A DNA stretch of 20,567 nucleotides from Candidatus Parcubacteria bacterium (GCA_023142215.1 JAGLJW010000049.1:1-20567), one strand, 5' to 3'. Shown: positions 6,437 through 13,762, counted from the stretch's first letter. Numbers and translations are program-made. Notes: generated from the sequence alone by a model not told the origin.

Positions 6437-7603
6437 TTAGAATTGAAATTTAATGCAGTCATTATACCAACCTTTATTGGTTATTTTTTCACACAATTCA
6501 ACATTTTTTGTAATCTGTGCAATTCTAAAATAACAATGATCTTTATTTAAAAGGTCTTCTACGTTTTGTAAATTTTCATATAAATATCCAGTAATATTTT
6601 CACACATAGATGGATCTAAATCTGTTCTTCCAGCTTGGATATAGCATTCTAATTTTTCTATATCTTTAAATTTTTCGCAAGTGCCAACTTCTAGCTTAGA
6701 TTCATCTGTGACTTCATAGCATCTTGATAAGAAAAAGAAATTATCTATTGTTTTACAAATTGAATGATTATTTGTATCTTCAGCCACAAATCTGATGCAT
6801 AGATTCATTTCCCTGTTGTTTGAAATATTATTACATATTCTGTAATCACTTCTTACTCTAGCCACCATAAAAAAGCAAGCATTTTTTTTATAGATATCAT
6901 TAATTGCTATGCAATTTTCAATATTTTGGTTTTCAGAGTTGGTTCTATAAAAACAACTATTTCTTTTAGATTCATTTTCTATATATTCGCATACCTTTGG
7001 TTTACTATAAGCAGCTACTTCGTAATAGCAGGTGTCTTTTAATTTAATTTCTTTAATTTTTTCGCATATTTTATGGTCTTTTTTTTCAACTGCTATCAAT
7101 TCATAACATTCATCTTTTATAAACCCATCTTGACTTTTTGAGTTTATATCCTTACAAATTTGTTCATCATTTTTTGTTTTAGCAACGAACATTAAGCATA
7201 TATCTTTCTTGAGTTGATTAGTTTCTTTATTACAGTCTGAAACACTGAAGTAAAATCCGTCTTTTTTTAATCGTCCCTCACCTGTGGGATTATATCCATT
7301 TTTAACTTCTTCAAAATCTGAGTAACCATCTCCATCAGTATCAGGATTGTTTAAATCAGTGTTATATCTCACTTCTTCTTCATCAGGAAGTCCGTCTTTG
7401 TCTGTATCAATAATTTCTGCAAATGTATCAAAATTTTTATTTTCATCATTTTTCAAGTGGTATGAACTATTATTTTTAGGCCAAATAATAATTACTACTG
7501 AAACTAAAATCAGAAAGACTAGAATAGAAACAAAAATTGTAATACTTTTATGTTTACTGTAAAATGATTCATTTTTTGTAGGCGGGTTGAATTGATAATT
7601 CAT
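6437..7603 (-). CDS. Membrane-anchored protein with TSP3-like Ca loops and ten Cys repeats
   Basis: 388 residues. A hydrophobic segment (about 20-41) anchors the protein with a long C-terminal ectodomain. Residues about 66-106 hold two Asp-rich thrombospondin type-3-like calcium loops (DTDKDGLPDEEE and DTDGDGYSDFEE). From residue 124 on, ten units follow with consensus C-x2-I-x(6-12)-C-[YF]-x2-[VI]-A-x(7-9)-I, each holding two cysteines about 9-14 apart (one unit has a longer insert). The spacing suits pairs of short helices pinned by disulfides, by analogy with Sel1- or TPR-like solenoids, which requires an oxidising extracytoplasmic site. No enzymatic motif is seen; adhesion or scaffold is the likely role (inference). 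It has its own promoter and a downstream terminator. Confidence 0.75.
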   Translation of the reverse strand: MNYQFNPPTKNESFYSKHKSITIFVSILVFLILVSVVIIIWPKNNSSYHLKNDENKNFDTFAEIIDTDKDGLPDEEEVRYNTDLNNPDTDGDGYSDFEEVKNGYNPTGEGRLKKDGFYFSVSDCNKETNQLKKDICLMFVAKTKNDEQICKDINSKSQDGFIKDECYELIAVEKKDHKICEKIKEIKLKDTCYYEVAAYSKPKVCEYIENESKRNSCFYRTNSENQNIENCIAINDIYKKNACFFMVARVRSDYRICNNISNNREMNLCIRFVAEDTNNHSICKTIDNFFFLSRCYEVTDESKLEVGTCEKFKDIEKLECYIQAGRTDLDPSMCENITGYLYENLQNVEDLLNKDHCYFRIAQITKNVELCEKITNKGWYNDCIKFQF

Positions 7604-7670
7604 AAACTAAACTTCTATTATTCTGTATAATATGGTGTGGATACGAACAACCATAGTAAATTTTAACTAA

Positions 7671-7758
7671 CTTGTTATTATGTGTAGTTATTATATCATG
7701 TATAAATTTATTGTACAAAAGTTATGGTCAATTTTTGAAAATCAAGACTAAAATTAAT
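7671..7758 (-). repeat. Duplicated promoter region, copy B
   Basis: 7671-7736 is similar to 9929-10030 ahead of the 509-residue surface protein (shared blocks CTTGTTATT, TTATTATAT, CATGTATA, TTTATTGTACAAAAG, TGGTCAATTTTT), and 7722-7758 matches 6364-6400 with three differences. The copy upstream of the 509-residue protein carries an extra stretch of about 35 bases in the middle. Confidence 0.7.
7690..7718 (-). promoter_or_regulatory. Promoter of the Cys-repeat protein gene
   Basis: TTGTAC (minus, 7713-7718), 17 bases, TATAAT (7690-7695); 87 bases before the ATG at 7603. The upstream TTGACC at 7726-7731 is the conserved part of the repeated cassette. Confidence 0.6.
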
Positions 7759-7954
7759 ATCTATTTGTGTCTATATTTTTAAAAACAAAGGAGTTTTAGG
7801 GTAAGCGTATTTTATATAATATATTCAAATAAACGAAGTTTGCTGAAGTGTAGTGAAAGCAATTTTGAAAAAATGCAAGCTGAGTATTTTCTGTTTATTT
7901 GGTATCAAATAACTCAAGTGGGGCGTTAGAGTTCACTTCGTCTCGTAGTATTTA
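7759..7954. other. Intergenic spacer with an inverted repeat, no gene seen
   Basis: No convincing reading frame. CAAATAAAC at 7826-7834 and its reverse complement at 7893-7901 bracket a GC-richer segment with repeated GAAG/GTAGTGAAAGC words, which could fold as a hairpin with an internal structure. The segment at 7915-7948 (CGTTAGAGTTCACTTCG and following) is also richer in GC than its surroundings. Both look like decayed repeat or gene remnants; I cannot assign them. Confidence 0.35.
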
Positions 7955-8182
7955 CTATTCATAATGATCAATCCGTAAGCCCCAACATTTGGAAGAGTTG
8001 TCAATTCTAGTACGAATTCCATGGCATACACATGTTGAATGTAAATCACCTTGTTCATCATATGTTCCACAATTAGAAAAAGGATTTATACGGGTACTAA
8101 ATATTGGCAATATTAAGAATATTATTAAAGCAAGTAATCCAATTGCAACTAAAATGATGTGAGTTAATTTTTTGTTTGTCAT
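7955..8182 (-). CDS. Small single-pass membrane protein with Cys-rich tail
   Basis: 75 residues: a short basic N-terminus, one hydrophobic helix (about 7-29) and an outside tail of about 45 residues with four cysteines in the arrangement C-x(12)-C-x-C-x(14)-C, including TCVCHG. No enzyme family recognised. The tail is suited to disulfides or metal binding outside the membrane. It lies between two larger Cys-rich surface protein genes on the same strand. A TATAAT at about 8189-8194 lies only four bases before the ATG, so the transcript could be leaderless, but no good -35 box accompanies it. No Shine-Dalgarno sequence. Confidence 0.6.
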   Translation of the reverse strand: MTNKKLTHIILVAIGLLALIIFLILPIFSTRINPFSNCGTYDEQGDLHSTCVCHGIRTRIDNSSKCWGLRIDHYE

Positions 8183-8255
8183 AATGATTATACTTTTAAG
8201 GGTGTTCTAGCGAAAGAATGAATGTGACAAGAATTGAAAGAGAGTATTTTTCACA

Positions 8256-9785
8256 TTATTCTGGAACACATTTATAATCTTTACATGAAAAACCTGCTTT
8301 ACACTTATTCATATGATTATCGCATTCTACACATTTATTTGTCATATTATCAGGCCAACCAGACCGTCCTCCGAAACATCCCTTATGGTTTTTTAAGCAA
8401 CTATCACAAGTATACTGTTCACAGCCAGAATAATTTTCATCACAAGTTTCAGTGATATTTATTAATACTTGATTATTTAGGCACACACCTATAAAATTAG
8501 AATTATTTTCGTATGTTTCTACAAAACAATGTTTTCCGTTTTCACAATCACTATAGGTTAGGGAACATAAATTTCCTTTGATTATATCAACAGAAACTAT
8601 TTTGGTATCCAGTGGTTTACTGCTTGGTAATCCGTCATCAAAAACATCAGTTCCAAATTCAACTTCATCACACTCTTTATTAAATTCATTGATGATGCTG
8701 TTACAATCAAATAAGAGGAATTTATAAGTATACTTTCCTTCATTTTTATAAATTGAAGTTTCACTTGGCCAAGAAGTGACTCTATTGGAATAGGTAAAAG
8801 CAACTGGTTTATTTATAGTTGTATCTCCCTCAATTAATTTAACATAACTACTATAAATGGAAGTACCTTTATGTCCCGAAAAACCGTCTCTTGACATTTT
8901 CAGCAATATTAGTCCATGAAATGGATTTCCCTCGTATGATATTTTTATTGTCGCTCTTGCAGATGAATATTTGGAATATGTGTCTTTATCAAATTTAATG
9001 GAATCTAAAGTTGCTTGGCCTGTAGGTTTATTGTTCAAGGTATTATTTTTTTTATCGTCAACTTGCGGTTTTTCATAGCCTGAAATAATACACTGACCAT
9101 TAATCATCGCTTCTTGTAATGGATTATCAACCCTTTTACCATTAATTGTATATGTTGTTTTTACATTTCCATTTCCTAAATTAGCTTTTATATTAGTTCC
9201 AGCAGATTCTGCAACAACAAGATCTCTGTAGTATTGTGCTACCGCTATTCGTAAACTCTCTGAATAATTACATCCCATTTTGCCATTATTTGGCATTTCT
9301 TCAGTATATTGGCATTTGCCATTTACTAATCCAATAATTTTTTTCTCCATAATTTCGTTAGTAAATGGATGTTTAAATTTGCACGAAAATGGTTCACATG
9401 ACTCAAGTTTATCTGGAAAAGTATCACATTCAGATAATTCTGTTTTAGATGCTTGATCCGTTTTTTTATTGGTTAATATATTTTGAGAATTAGTTTTTGT
9501 ATCAGAACTGATTTTATTATTTTGAGAAAAAAAGAAAAATATTCCTCCACTAATTAAACCTATAACCACAACTCCAATAATTATAATTGGTAAAATATTA
9601 ATTGACGTTTTGGTTGGTTCAATAGATTGATTTATTGGTGGAGGGGATTGAGATGCAATTTTTATTGCCTTATTAACTTCATTTGGATTATAACCCTGCT
9701 GAACTAAAGAGTTGTACAATTGTTGAGAAGTATAGTTTTGTGAATCTTGCTGTTTAATCCAGTCAACTATTTGTTGATTAGCCAT
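8256..9785 (-). CDS. Membrane-anchored surface protein with helical N-terminus and Cys-rich ectodomain
   Basis: 509 residues. The first 45 form a small helical cytoplasmic domain (IVDWIKQQDSQNYTSQQLYN followed by QQGYNPNEVNKAI) of the kind seen as N-terminal tails on CPR and archaeal membrane proteins. A Pro-rich linker leads to a transmembrane segment (about 62-87). Outside are a Cys-containing region about 120-235 (CEPFSCKFKHPF; MPNNGKMGCNY; INGQCIISGYE), a middle region about 255-390 that looks beta-rich (KFDKDTYSKYSSARATIKI), and a C-terminal EGF-like block with many closely spaced cysteines (CDENYSGCEQYTCDSCLKNH and CDNHMNKCKAGFSCKDYKC). Disulfide-rich surface protein; the ligand is unknown. 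Its promoter region duplicates that of the 388-residue Cys-repeat gene. Confidence 0.75.
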   Translation of the reverse strand: MANQQIVDWIKQQDSQNYTSQQLYNSLVQQGYNPNEVNKAIKIASQSPPPINQSIEPTKTSINILPIIIIGVVVIGLISGGIFFFFSQNNKISSDTKTNSQNILTNKKTDQASKTELSECDTFPDKLESCEPFSCKFKHPFTNEIMEKKIIGLVNGKCQYTEEMPNNGKMGCNYSESLRIAVAQYYRDLVVAESAGTNIKANLGNGNVKTTYTINGKRVDNPLQEAMINGQCIISGYEKPQVDDKKNNTLNNKPTGQATLDSIKFDKDTYSKYSSARATIKISYEGNPFHGLILLKMSRDGFSGHKGTSIYSSYVKLIEGDTTINKPVAFTYSNRVTSWPSETSIYKNEGKYTYKFLLFDCNSIINEFNKECDEVEFGTDVFDDGLPSSKPLDTKIVSVDIIKGNLCSLTYSDCENGKHCFVETYENNSNFIGVCLNNQVLINITETCDENYSGCEQYTCDSCLKNHKGCFGGRSGWPDNMTNKCVECDNHMNKCKAGFSCKDYKCVPE

Positions 9786-9928
9786 ATATCTTATACTTAA
9801 TAAATTAATATTTATAAATTTTGATTTTTTGAAATAGGAAAAAAATTGTCTTTTTTCTACTTTTTAGCTCTTGAAAATAATTTCATATAATTATTCAAAA
9901 CTATTAATTTAGTTGATATTTTGCATGA

Positions 9929-10030
9929 CTTGTTATTGCATGTAATTATTATATACTTACTATGTTTTTATTTTACATCATTATTATATCATGTATATAA
10001 TTTATTGTACAAAAGCTGTGGTCAATTTTT
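9929..10030 (-). repeat. Duplicated promoter region, copy C
   Basis: Homologous to 7671-7736 over its two ends (9929-9954 and 9990-10030), with an insertion of about 35 bases between them that partly repeats the TTATTATAT-type sequence. It covers the region upstream of the 509-residue surface protein and reaches into the end of thyX. Confidence 0.65.
9983..10012 (-). promoter_or_regulatory. Promoter of the 509-residue surface protein gene
   Basis: TTGTAC (minus, 10007-10012), an 18-base spacer and TATAAT (9983-9988). The leader would be about 190 bases long, unusually long for this compact window; nothing recognisable is seen in it. A second TATAAT-like box occurs in the inserted segment near 9950. 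Confidence 0.5.
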
Positions 10031-10034
10031 AATA

Positions 10035-11393
10035 TTAAATTTTTCTTTTCGGGAAAAAGTTGTCAGGGTTTCTTTCTTTTAAATCTCTTCCACAATACCT
10101 AGCTCCTTCGGCACATATTCCATCTCTATAGCAGGGAGGCTCAAAAATATTTAATAAAGATGATTTGCTATTAAAGTCTTGTATTGAAAGACGTAATAAT
10201 CTTCCGAGGTGGTAAATTTCTTCTTGGGCACAAAAGCAGAGTCTTTTTCCTTGTTCGTGAGCAATAGCATTAAATGATCCTTTTTTTGTGTAAGATACCA
10301 TGGCTCCATATGGTGCTATAATCATGTGTAAAGTTTTTGGAATTTTATTTTTTAAATTTTTCCAATCAGCTAAAACTTTTTTTGCCTCTTCTTCTAATCC
10401 ACATTCTTCAGGAATGCTTGGTAAATAAAAATTTCCAGTGAATGCAGGTTTACCTCTTCTTATAGTTCTATGTCTTTGATCTTGCCCCATCGTGGCGATG
10501 GACATTTCTACTTTAGTTTCTATTTCACCGATGGAATTATCCATCATTTTGGGCAAAAAATGTAAAAGATCAACGGGGTGCATATCTTTATTTAACGGTT
10601 TAATAAAATTGTCTTCGTTTTGAACTGAAATTAATTCTAAAGCAGGTTCATTTTTAATTGTATTATTATTCAAAATGTCAAATGCCCATTCATGATTCTT
10701 TCTTTTATCTTCATCAAAAATAAATTCTAAATCAGGAAATTGCTTCATTACTAATTCAGCCATTTTTTCGGTTACATACTTCATCGCAGGAGTCCAGGCG
10801 GATTGATATATAGCGGCTAAAACAGTGATATTTATCGTGAAATCAAAACCAGTAGGGAATATGATTGGAATAAAAACTCTCATTTGTTCTTGAGCAATTT
10901 TTGGTCCATTTAATTCAACAGCTTTGTCAGATACAAAAGGGCGTTCTTCTTTTATAAATTTTTTTGTTATCTCTGATGCTTGTTTAATATTATCATGATA
11001 AATCTGAACTGAATTTTTAATATATGTCATTACTTCAGATCTGGTAGAGTTTTCAACATCAGGCCAAAAAGTTTTTATATATTCTTCAATTTTATCAAAA
11101 TCAGGTTCCAAAAACATTTTAGCACAATATCTTCCGCTTCGTTGATCTGAATTATAAAAGGGATGAGCAAGATGCATCCCTGTTGTAATATCTCCGACAG
11201 AAATTCCTTCAATGTTGAAAGTGAAAAAATTATGTTGAAGTGTAGTATGATGCCCAGTATTAAAAAGACGATTTTCAATATCTATTTTTTTCCCCATTTG
11301 TGGTGGAATGCTTTGATAACATGCCAAAGCCGCATGAGAAGTTAATTCAATAGGGTCAGCACTGGAGTGTGATAATAATTCAACTTTAATCAT
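10035..11393 (-). CDS. thyX: Double-length flavin-dependent thymidylate synthase (tandem ThyX)
   Basis: ThyX makes dTMP from dUMP using methylene-tetrahydrofolate, FAD and NADPH. This protein is 452 residues, twice the usual 220-250. The N-terminal half has GHHTTLQHNFFTF (47-59) and a motif-like AHPFYNSDQRSGRY (76-89). The C-terminal half has QRHRTIRRGKPAFTGNFYLP (306-325). Against the family motif RHRx7SxR, the first half keeps H77, S86 and R88 but has Ala76 and Pro78 in place of the arginines; the second half keeps R307-H308-R309 but has Ala317 and Thr319 in place of SxR. Since ThyX sites form between subunits, the fusion may carry composite sites (inference). The C-terminus adds C421, C427 and C434, possibly metal-binding. 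It follows the dCMP deaminase by 33 bases. Confidence 0.85.
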   Translation of the reverse strand: MIKVELLSHSSADPIELTSHAALACYQSIPPQMGKKIDIENRLFNTGHHTTLQHNFFTFNIEGISVGDITTGMHLAHPFYNSDQRSGRYCAKMFLEPDFDKIEEYIKTFWPDVENSTRSEVMTYIKNSVQIYHDNIKQASEITKKFIKEERPFVSDKAVELNGPKIAQEQMRVFIPIIFPTGFDFTINITVLAAIYQSAWTPAMKYVTEKMAELVMKQFPDLEFIFDEDKRKNHEWAFDILNNNTIKNEPALELISVQNEDNFIKPLNKDMHPVDLLHFLPKMMDNSIGEIETKVEMSIATMGQDQRHRTIRRGKPAFTGNFYLPSIPEECGLEEEAKKVLADWKNLKNKIPKTLHMIIAPYGAMVSYTKKGSFNAIAHEQGKRLCFCAQEEIYHLGRLLRLSIQDFNSKSSLLNIFEPPCYRDGICAEGARYCGRDLKERNPDNFFPKRKI

Positions 11394-11426
11394 ATAGTAT
11401 ATTATTTAATAAGATATTTAGTTTTT

Positions 11427-12017
11427 TTATTCAGCTTGAGGGGTGGGAATATTATTAGAAAAATTATCAGAACTTGTGATTTTTTCTATTTCATTTTGAG
11501 ATCCTTTTTTAGGGGAAATTCCCATGTCGTCATAAGTTGTTAATTTTTGACTAAGAAGATTGAACTTAATACCAGCCTCGGCAAAAATTTCTTTACTTCT
11601 AGTACTGGCATGATAATCTTGTGCACATACAACTCTTTTAATTCCTGCATTTATAATCATTTTAGCACAAACATAACATGGTGTCATCTTGCAATAGAGT
11701 GTAGAGCTTTCAAGTGCGGTACCAAAACGTGCTGCGGTTGCAATTGCATTTTGTTCAGCGTGAGCAGTTCTGATACAGTGTCTTGTTTCGTGTCCATCTT
11801 CATGAAGAACAGTGTGCATTTCATGACCAATGTCATCACAATGAGCTATTCCAGTAGGTGATCCAACATAGCCAGTTGAAATGATTCTTTTACTTTTAGT
11901 TATTACACAACCAGCTCTTCCACGATCGCATGTTCCTCTGGAGCCGACTATTTCAGTAATATTCATAAAATATTCATCCCAAGACGGGCGAGTGTAGCAT
12001 TTTTTCTCGTTTAACAT
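11427..12017 (-). CDS. dCMP deaminase (zinc-dependent)
   Basis: Deaminates dCMP to dUMP, the substrate of ThyX encoded just downstream. The 196-residue protein has the zinc-binding HAEQNAI motif (H86, catalytic E88) and TPCYVCAKMI (C114 and C117), the standard cytidine/deoxycytidylate deaminase signature. GTCDRGRAGCVIT near residues 28-40 and the GYVGSPTGIAHCDDIGHE segment, containing the dCMP-type insert, match the dCMP deaminase/ComE2-like group. The start is the ATG at 12017. A predicted promoter lies at 12070-12098, and the gene forms an operon with thyX. The last ~25 residues (SQNEIEKITSSDNFSNNIPT) look disordered. Confidence 0.9.
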   Translation of the reverse strand: MLNEKKCYTRPSWDEYFMNITEIVGSRGTCDRGRAGCVITKSKRIISTGYVGSPTGIAHCDDIGHEMHTVLHEDGHETRHCIRTAHAEQNAIATAARFGTALESSTLYCKMTPCYVCAKMIINAGIKRVVCAQDYHASTRSKEIFAEAGIKFNLLSQKLTTYDDMGISPKKGSQNEIEKITSSDNFSNNIPTPQAE

Positions 12018-12069
12018 ATTGTTTTTAATTTGTTATTTATTAATTACATTAATAATTTAATTATTATAA

Positions 12070-12098
12070 TATTATCAAAAATAAAATTCAAAATCAAT
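12070..12098 (-). promoter_or_regulatory. Promoter of the dCMP deaminase-thyX operon
   Basis: TTGATT (minus, 12093-12098), 17-base spacer, TATAAT-like TAATAT (12070-12075), giving a leader of about 45 bases to the ATG at 12017. It sits directly after the rplA terminator. Confidence 0.5.
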
Positions 12099-12133
12099 AT
12101 TGACAAGCAATTAAATTTGTGATTTTAAAAAAA

Positions 12134-12167
12134 TAAAAAAACTCGGAAAAAATCCAAGTTTTTTTAT
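12134..12167 (-). terminator. Intrinsic terminator of the rplA transcript
   Basis: Minus strand: AAAAACTTGG, loop ATTTTTT, CCGAGTTTTT with one mismatch, followed by a T run. It starts about 16 bases after the rplA stop codon and separates the ribosomal block from the nucleotide operon. The A/T symmetry means it may act in both directions. Confidence 0.75.
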
Positions 12168-12182
12168 GTAGAGATCTAATTG

Positions 12183-12851
12183 TTATTTTCCAATAATTAT
12201 TTTAACGCCAACTCCCATAGATGAGCTGATTGAAATATTTTTAAGATAAATTCCTTTAGCTTTAGCCGGCTTCACTTTTTTAATGTGATTTAATAAAGCT
12301 TCAAAGTTTTCTTCTAATTTTTTATTATCAAATGATACTTTTCCAATTGCAACATGTATATTTGCAGTATTATCATTTTTAAAACTAATTTTACCTTTTT
12401 TAAGTTCTTTAATTGCTTTAGCTGGAGTAGGAGTTACTGTTTCATTTTTAGGTGATGGCATTAATCCACGTGTTCCTAAAATTTTTGCAATTTTTGCAAT
12501 GTTTCTCATCTGAGCTGGTTCAGCTACGGCAACATCAAATTCAGTTTTTTCTGATTTTTTAATTTCAGCAATTAAATCTTCGTTACCAACAAAGTCAGCA
12601 CCAGCTTTTTTACATTCTTCAACTTTATCATCTCCAACAAAAGCAGCAATTCTAATTTTTTTACCAGTTGAGTGAGGTAAAGTTACAGCAGTTCTAATTT
12701 GTTGTTCTCCTTTTTTGGGATCAATTCCAAGTTTAAAATGTACTTCAAAAGTTTCATCAAATTTCGCTTTTGCCATTTCCTTAACAATTGAAACAGCTTC
12801 TACAATTGGATACTGTTTAAACTTGTCATACGCTAATTTTTCATTTTTCAT
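12183..12851 (-). CDS. rplA: 50S ribosomal protein L1 (uL1)
   Basis: 222 residues, normal for uL1. YPIVEAVSIVKEMAKAKFDETFEVHFKLG, written here only to name the start region (13-41), is the usual N-terminal segment, followed by the domain II portion with FVGNEDLIAEIKK and the hallmark LGTRGLMPSPKNETVT (about 125-140). uL1 binds 23S rRNA at the L1 stalk and often its own mRNA as repressor. A candidate L1-binding structure lies in the leader (12862-12904). The usual next genes rplJ and rplL are absent: a terminator and then dCMP deaminase follow. Some CPR groups lack uL1, so its presence is of taxonomic use. No Shine-Dalgarno sequence. Confidence 0.95.
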   Translation of the reverse strand: MKNEKLAYDKFKQYPIVEAVSIVKEMAKAKFDETFEVHFKLGIDPKKGEQQIRTAVTLPHSTGKKIRIAAFVGDDKVEECKKAGADFVGNEDLIAEIKKSEKTEFDVAVAEPAQMRNIAKIAKILGTRGLMPSPKNETVTPTPAKAIKELKKGKISFKNDNTANIHVAIGKVSFDNKKLEENFEALLNHIKKVKPAKAKGIYLKNISISSSMGVGVKIIIGK

Positions 12852-12861
12852 AATTTTTTTC

Positions 12862-12904
12862 GTGGTACAAACGACTTTTATTTTAAAAAGTATCAGTCTT
12901 CCAC
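12862..12904 (-). promoter_or_regulatory. Candidate L1-binding autoregulatory leader of rplA
   Basis: On the minus strand GUGG (12904-12901) pairs with CCAC (12865-12862), and after a small AA/GUUUGUA asymmetric loop GACU (12898-12895) pairs with AGUC (12876-12873). This resembles the 23S L1-stalk motif, where a GUGG/CCAC helix and a second helix are separated by a short 5' strand and a longer purine-rich 3' strand containing UA before CCAC. It ends 10 bases before the rplA ATG. Recognised by eye; moderate at best. Confidence 0.4.
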
Positions 12905-12943
12905 AAATTAATTTTAATATATAATTTTATAATTTTTAATAAA

Positions 12944-12961
12944 GGCGGGATTTTTTCCGCC
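12944..12961 (-). terminator. GC-rich hairpin between the inserted gene and rplA
   Basis: GGCGG (minus) pairs with CCGCC around an 8-base loop, followed by TTTATT. It lies 20 bases after the stop codon of the 93-residue gene. The U tract is poor, so partial termination, attenuation or 3' end protection are all possible. Confidence 0.45.
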
Positions 12962-12980
12962 AAGGTTTAATCTCAATTAT

Positions 12981-13262
12981 TTATTCCCAAGGAAATTGCC
13001 CAAAATCTCTTTTGAATACTCTGGACATGATATGCACCACATATGTTAACATTAAACTTAGAAAAATAGTTTCTAAAGCTCCTATTATGTTGGCTTCATT
13101 CAAACTTATTAATAAAACCTTAAAATTAATTAATAATAAACAGCCGAACAATATAAAAAATATTGCAATTCTAATTTCTGCCTCTCTTTTGCTTTCTCCG
13201 ATTTCTTGTGATGTTTTACAATTTAACAATATTGCGTCAGTCATCTGATCCAGTAATTTCAT
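12981..13262 (-). CDS. Small two-TM membrane protein inserted between rplK and rplA
   Basis: 93 residues with two hydrophobic segments (about 30-53 and 60-82), a charged N-terminal part (SKREAEIRIAI just before the first helix) and a basic segment before a short tail ending QFPWE. No family recognised. Unlike the ribosomal genes around it, it has a strong Shine-Dalgarno sequence: AAGGAG at 13275-13270 (minus), seven bases before the ATG at 13262. It is bounded by a 62-base gap from rplK and a GC-rich hairpin before rplA. Its position in an otherwise conserved gene order suggests an insertion; a tie to SecE or ribosome function is not shown. Confidence 0.6.
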   Translation of the reverse strand: MKLLDQMTDAILLNCKTSQEIGESKREAEIRIAIFFILFGCLLLINFKVLLISLNEANIIGALETIFLSLMLTYVVHIMSRVFKRDFGQFPWE

Positions 13263-13324
13263 TTTAATGCTCCTTGAGTTAAATTTTAAAAAAACAATTT
13301 TAATTTAATATATTCTTCTTGAAT

Positions 13325-13750
13325 CTATTTTTTAACTTCAACTCCCATTTGCTTACAACTTCCAGCGATGATTTTTATTGCTTGTTCAACGTCATTTGTA
13401 TTCAAATCAGGCATTTTAATTTCTGCAATTTCTTTAAGTTGATCTTTTGTAATCGTTGCAATTTTATTTGTCAGTGGATTAGATGAACCTTTTTTAAGTT
13501 TTAAGATTTTTTTAATTAAAGCAGATGCTGGGGGAGTTTTCATTATAAAACTAAAAGTTCTATCTTCAAATACTGTAATTTCAACAGGAACAATATCTCC
13601 CATTTTATCCTTACTTGCTTCATTAAATTTTGTACAAAAATCTTGAATATTCAATCCATGTTGACCAAGAGCTGGTCCAACAGGAGGAGCTGGATTAGCT
13701 TGCCCTGCTTTTATTTGTAATTTAATTACTGTTGTTATTGTTTTTGCCAT
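13325..13750 (-). CDS. rplK: 50S ribosomal protein L11 (uL11)
   Basis: 141 residues, the standard length. The N-terminal domain has the conserved KLQIKAGQANPAPPVGPALG, then QHGLNIQDFCTKFNEASKD, and the C-terminal rRNA-binding domain carries FIMKTPPASALIKK and the IAGSCKQMGVEV end. It forms the base of the GTPase-associated centre and contacts translation factors. It is in the normal secE-nusG-rplK order. The ATG at 13750 has no Shine-Dalgarno sequence; the 104 bases upstream hold a 16-base tandem repeat (13763-13810). Confidence 0.95.
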   Translation of the reverse strand: MAKTITTVIKLQIKAGQANPAPPVGPALGQHGLNIQDFCTKFNEASKDKMGDIVPVEITVFEDRTFSFIMKTPPASALIKKILKLKKGSSNPLTNKIATITKDQLKEIAEIKMPDLNTNDVEQAIKIIAGSCKQMGVEVKK

Positions 13751-13762
13751 ATAATTTAGTTT

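Noticed and set aside
7915..7954. C-terminal extension of the 75-residue gene beyond its TAG
   Set aside because: A second stop (TAA) follows the TAG immediately in frame, so read-through or a truncated longer gene is not supported.
8234..8455. Plus-strand 73-codon frame opposite the end of the 509-residue protein
   Set aside because: It overlaps the Cys-rich C-terminal block in antisense and has no supporting start signal or motif.
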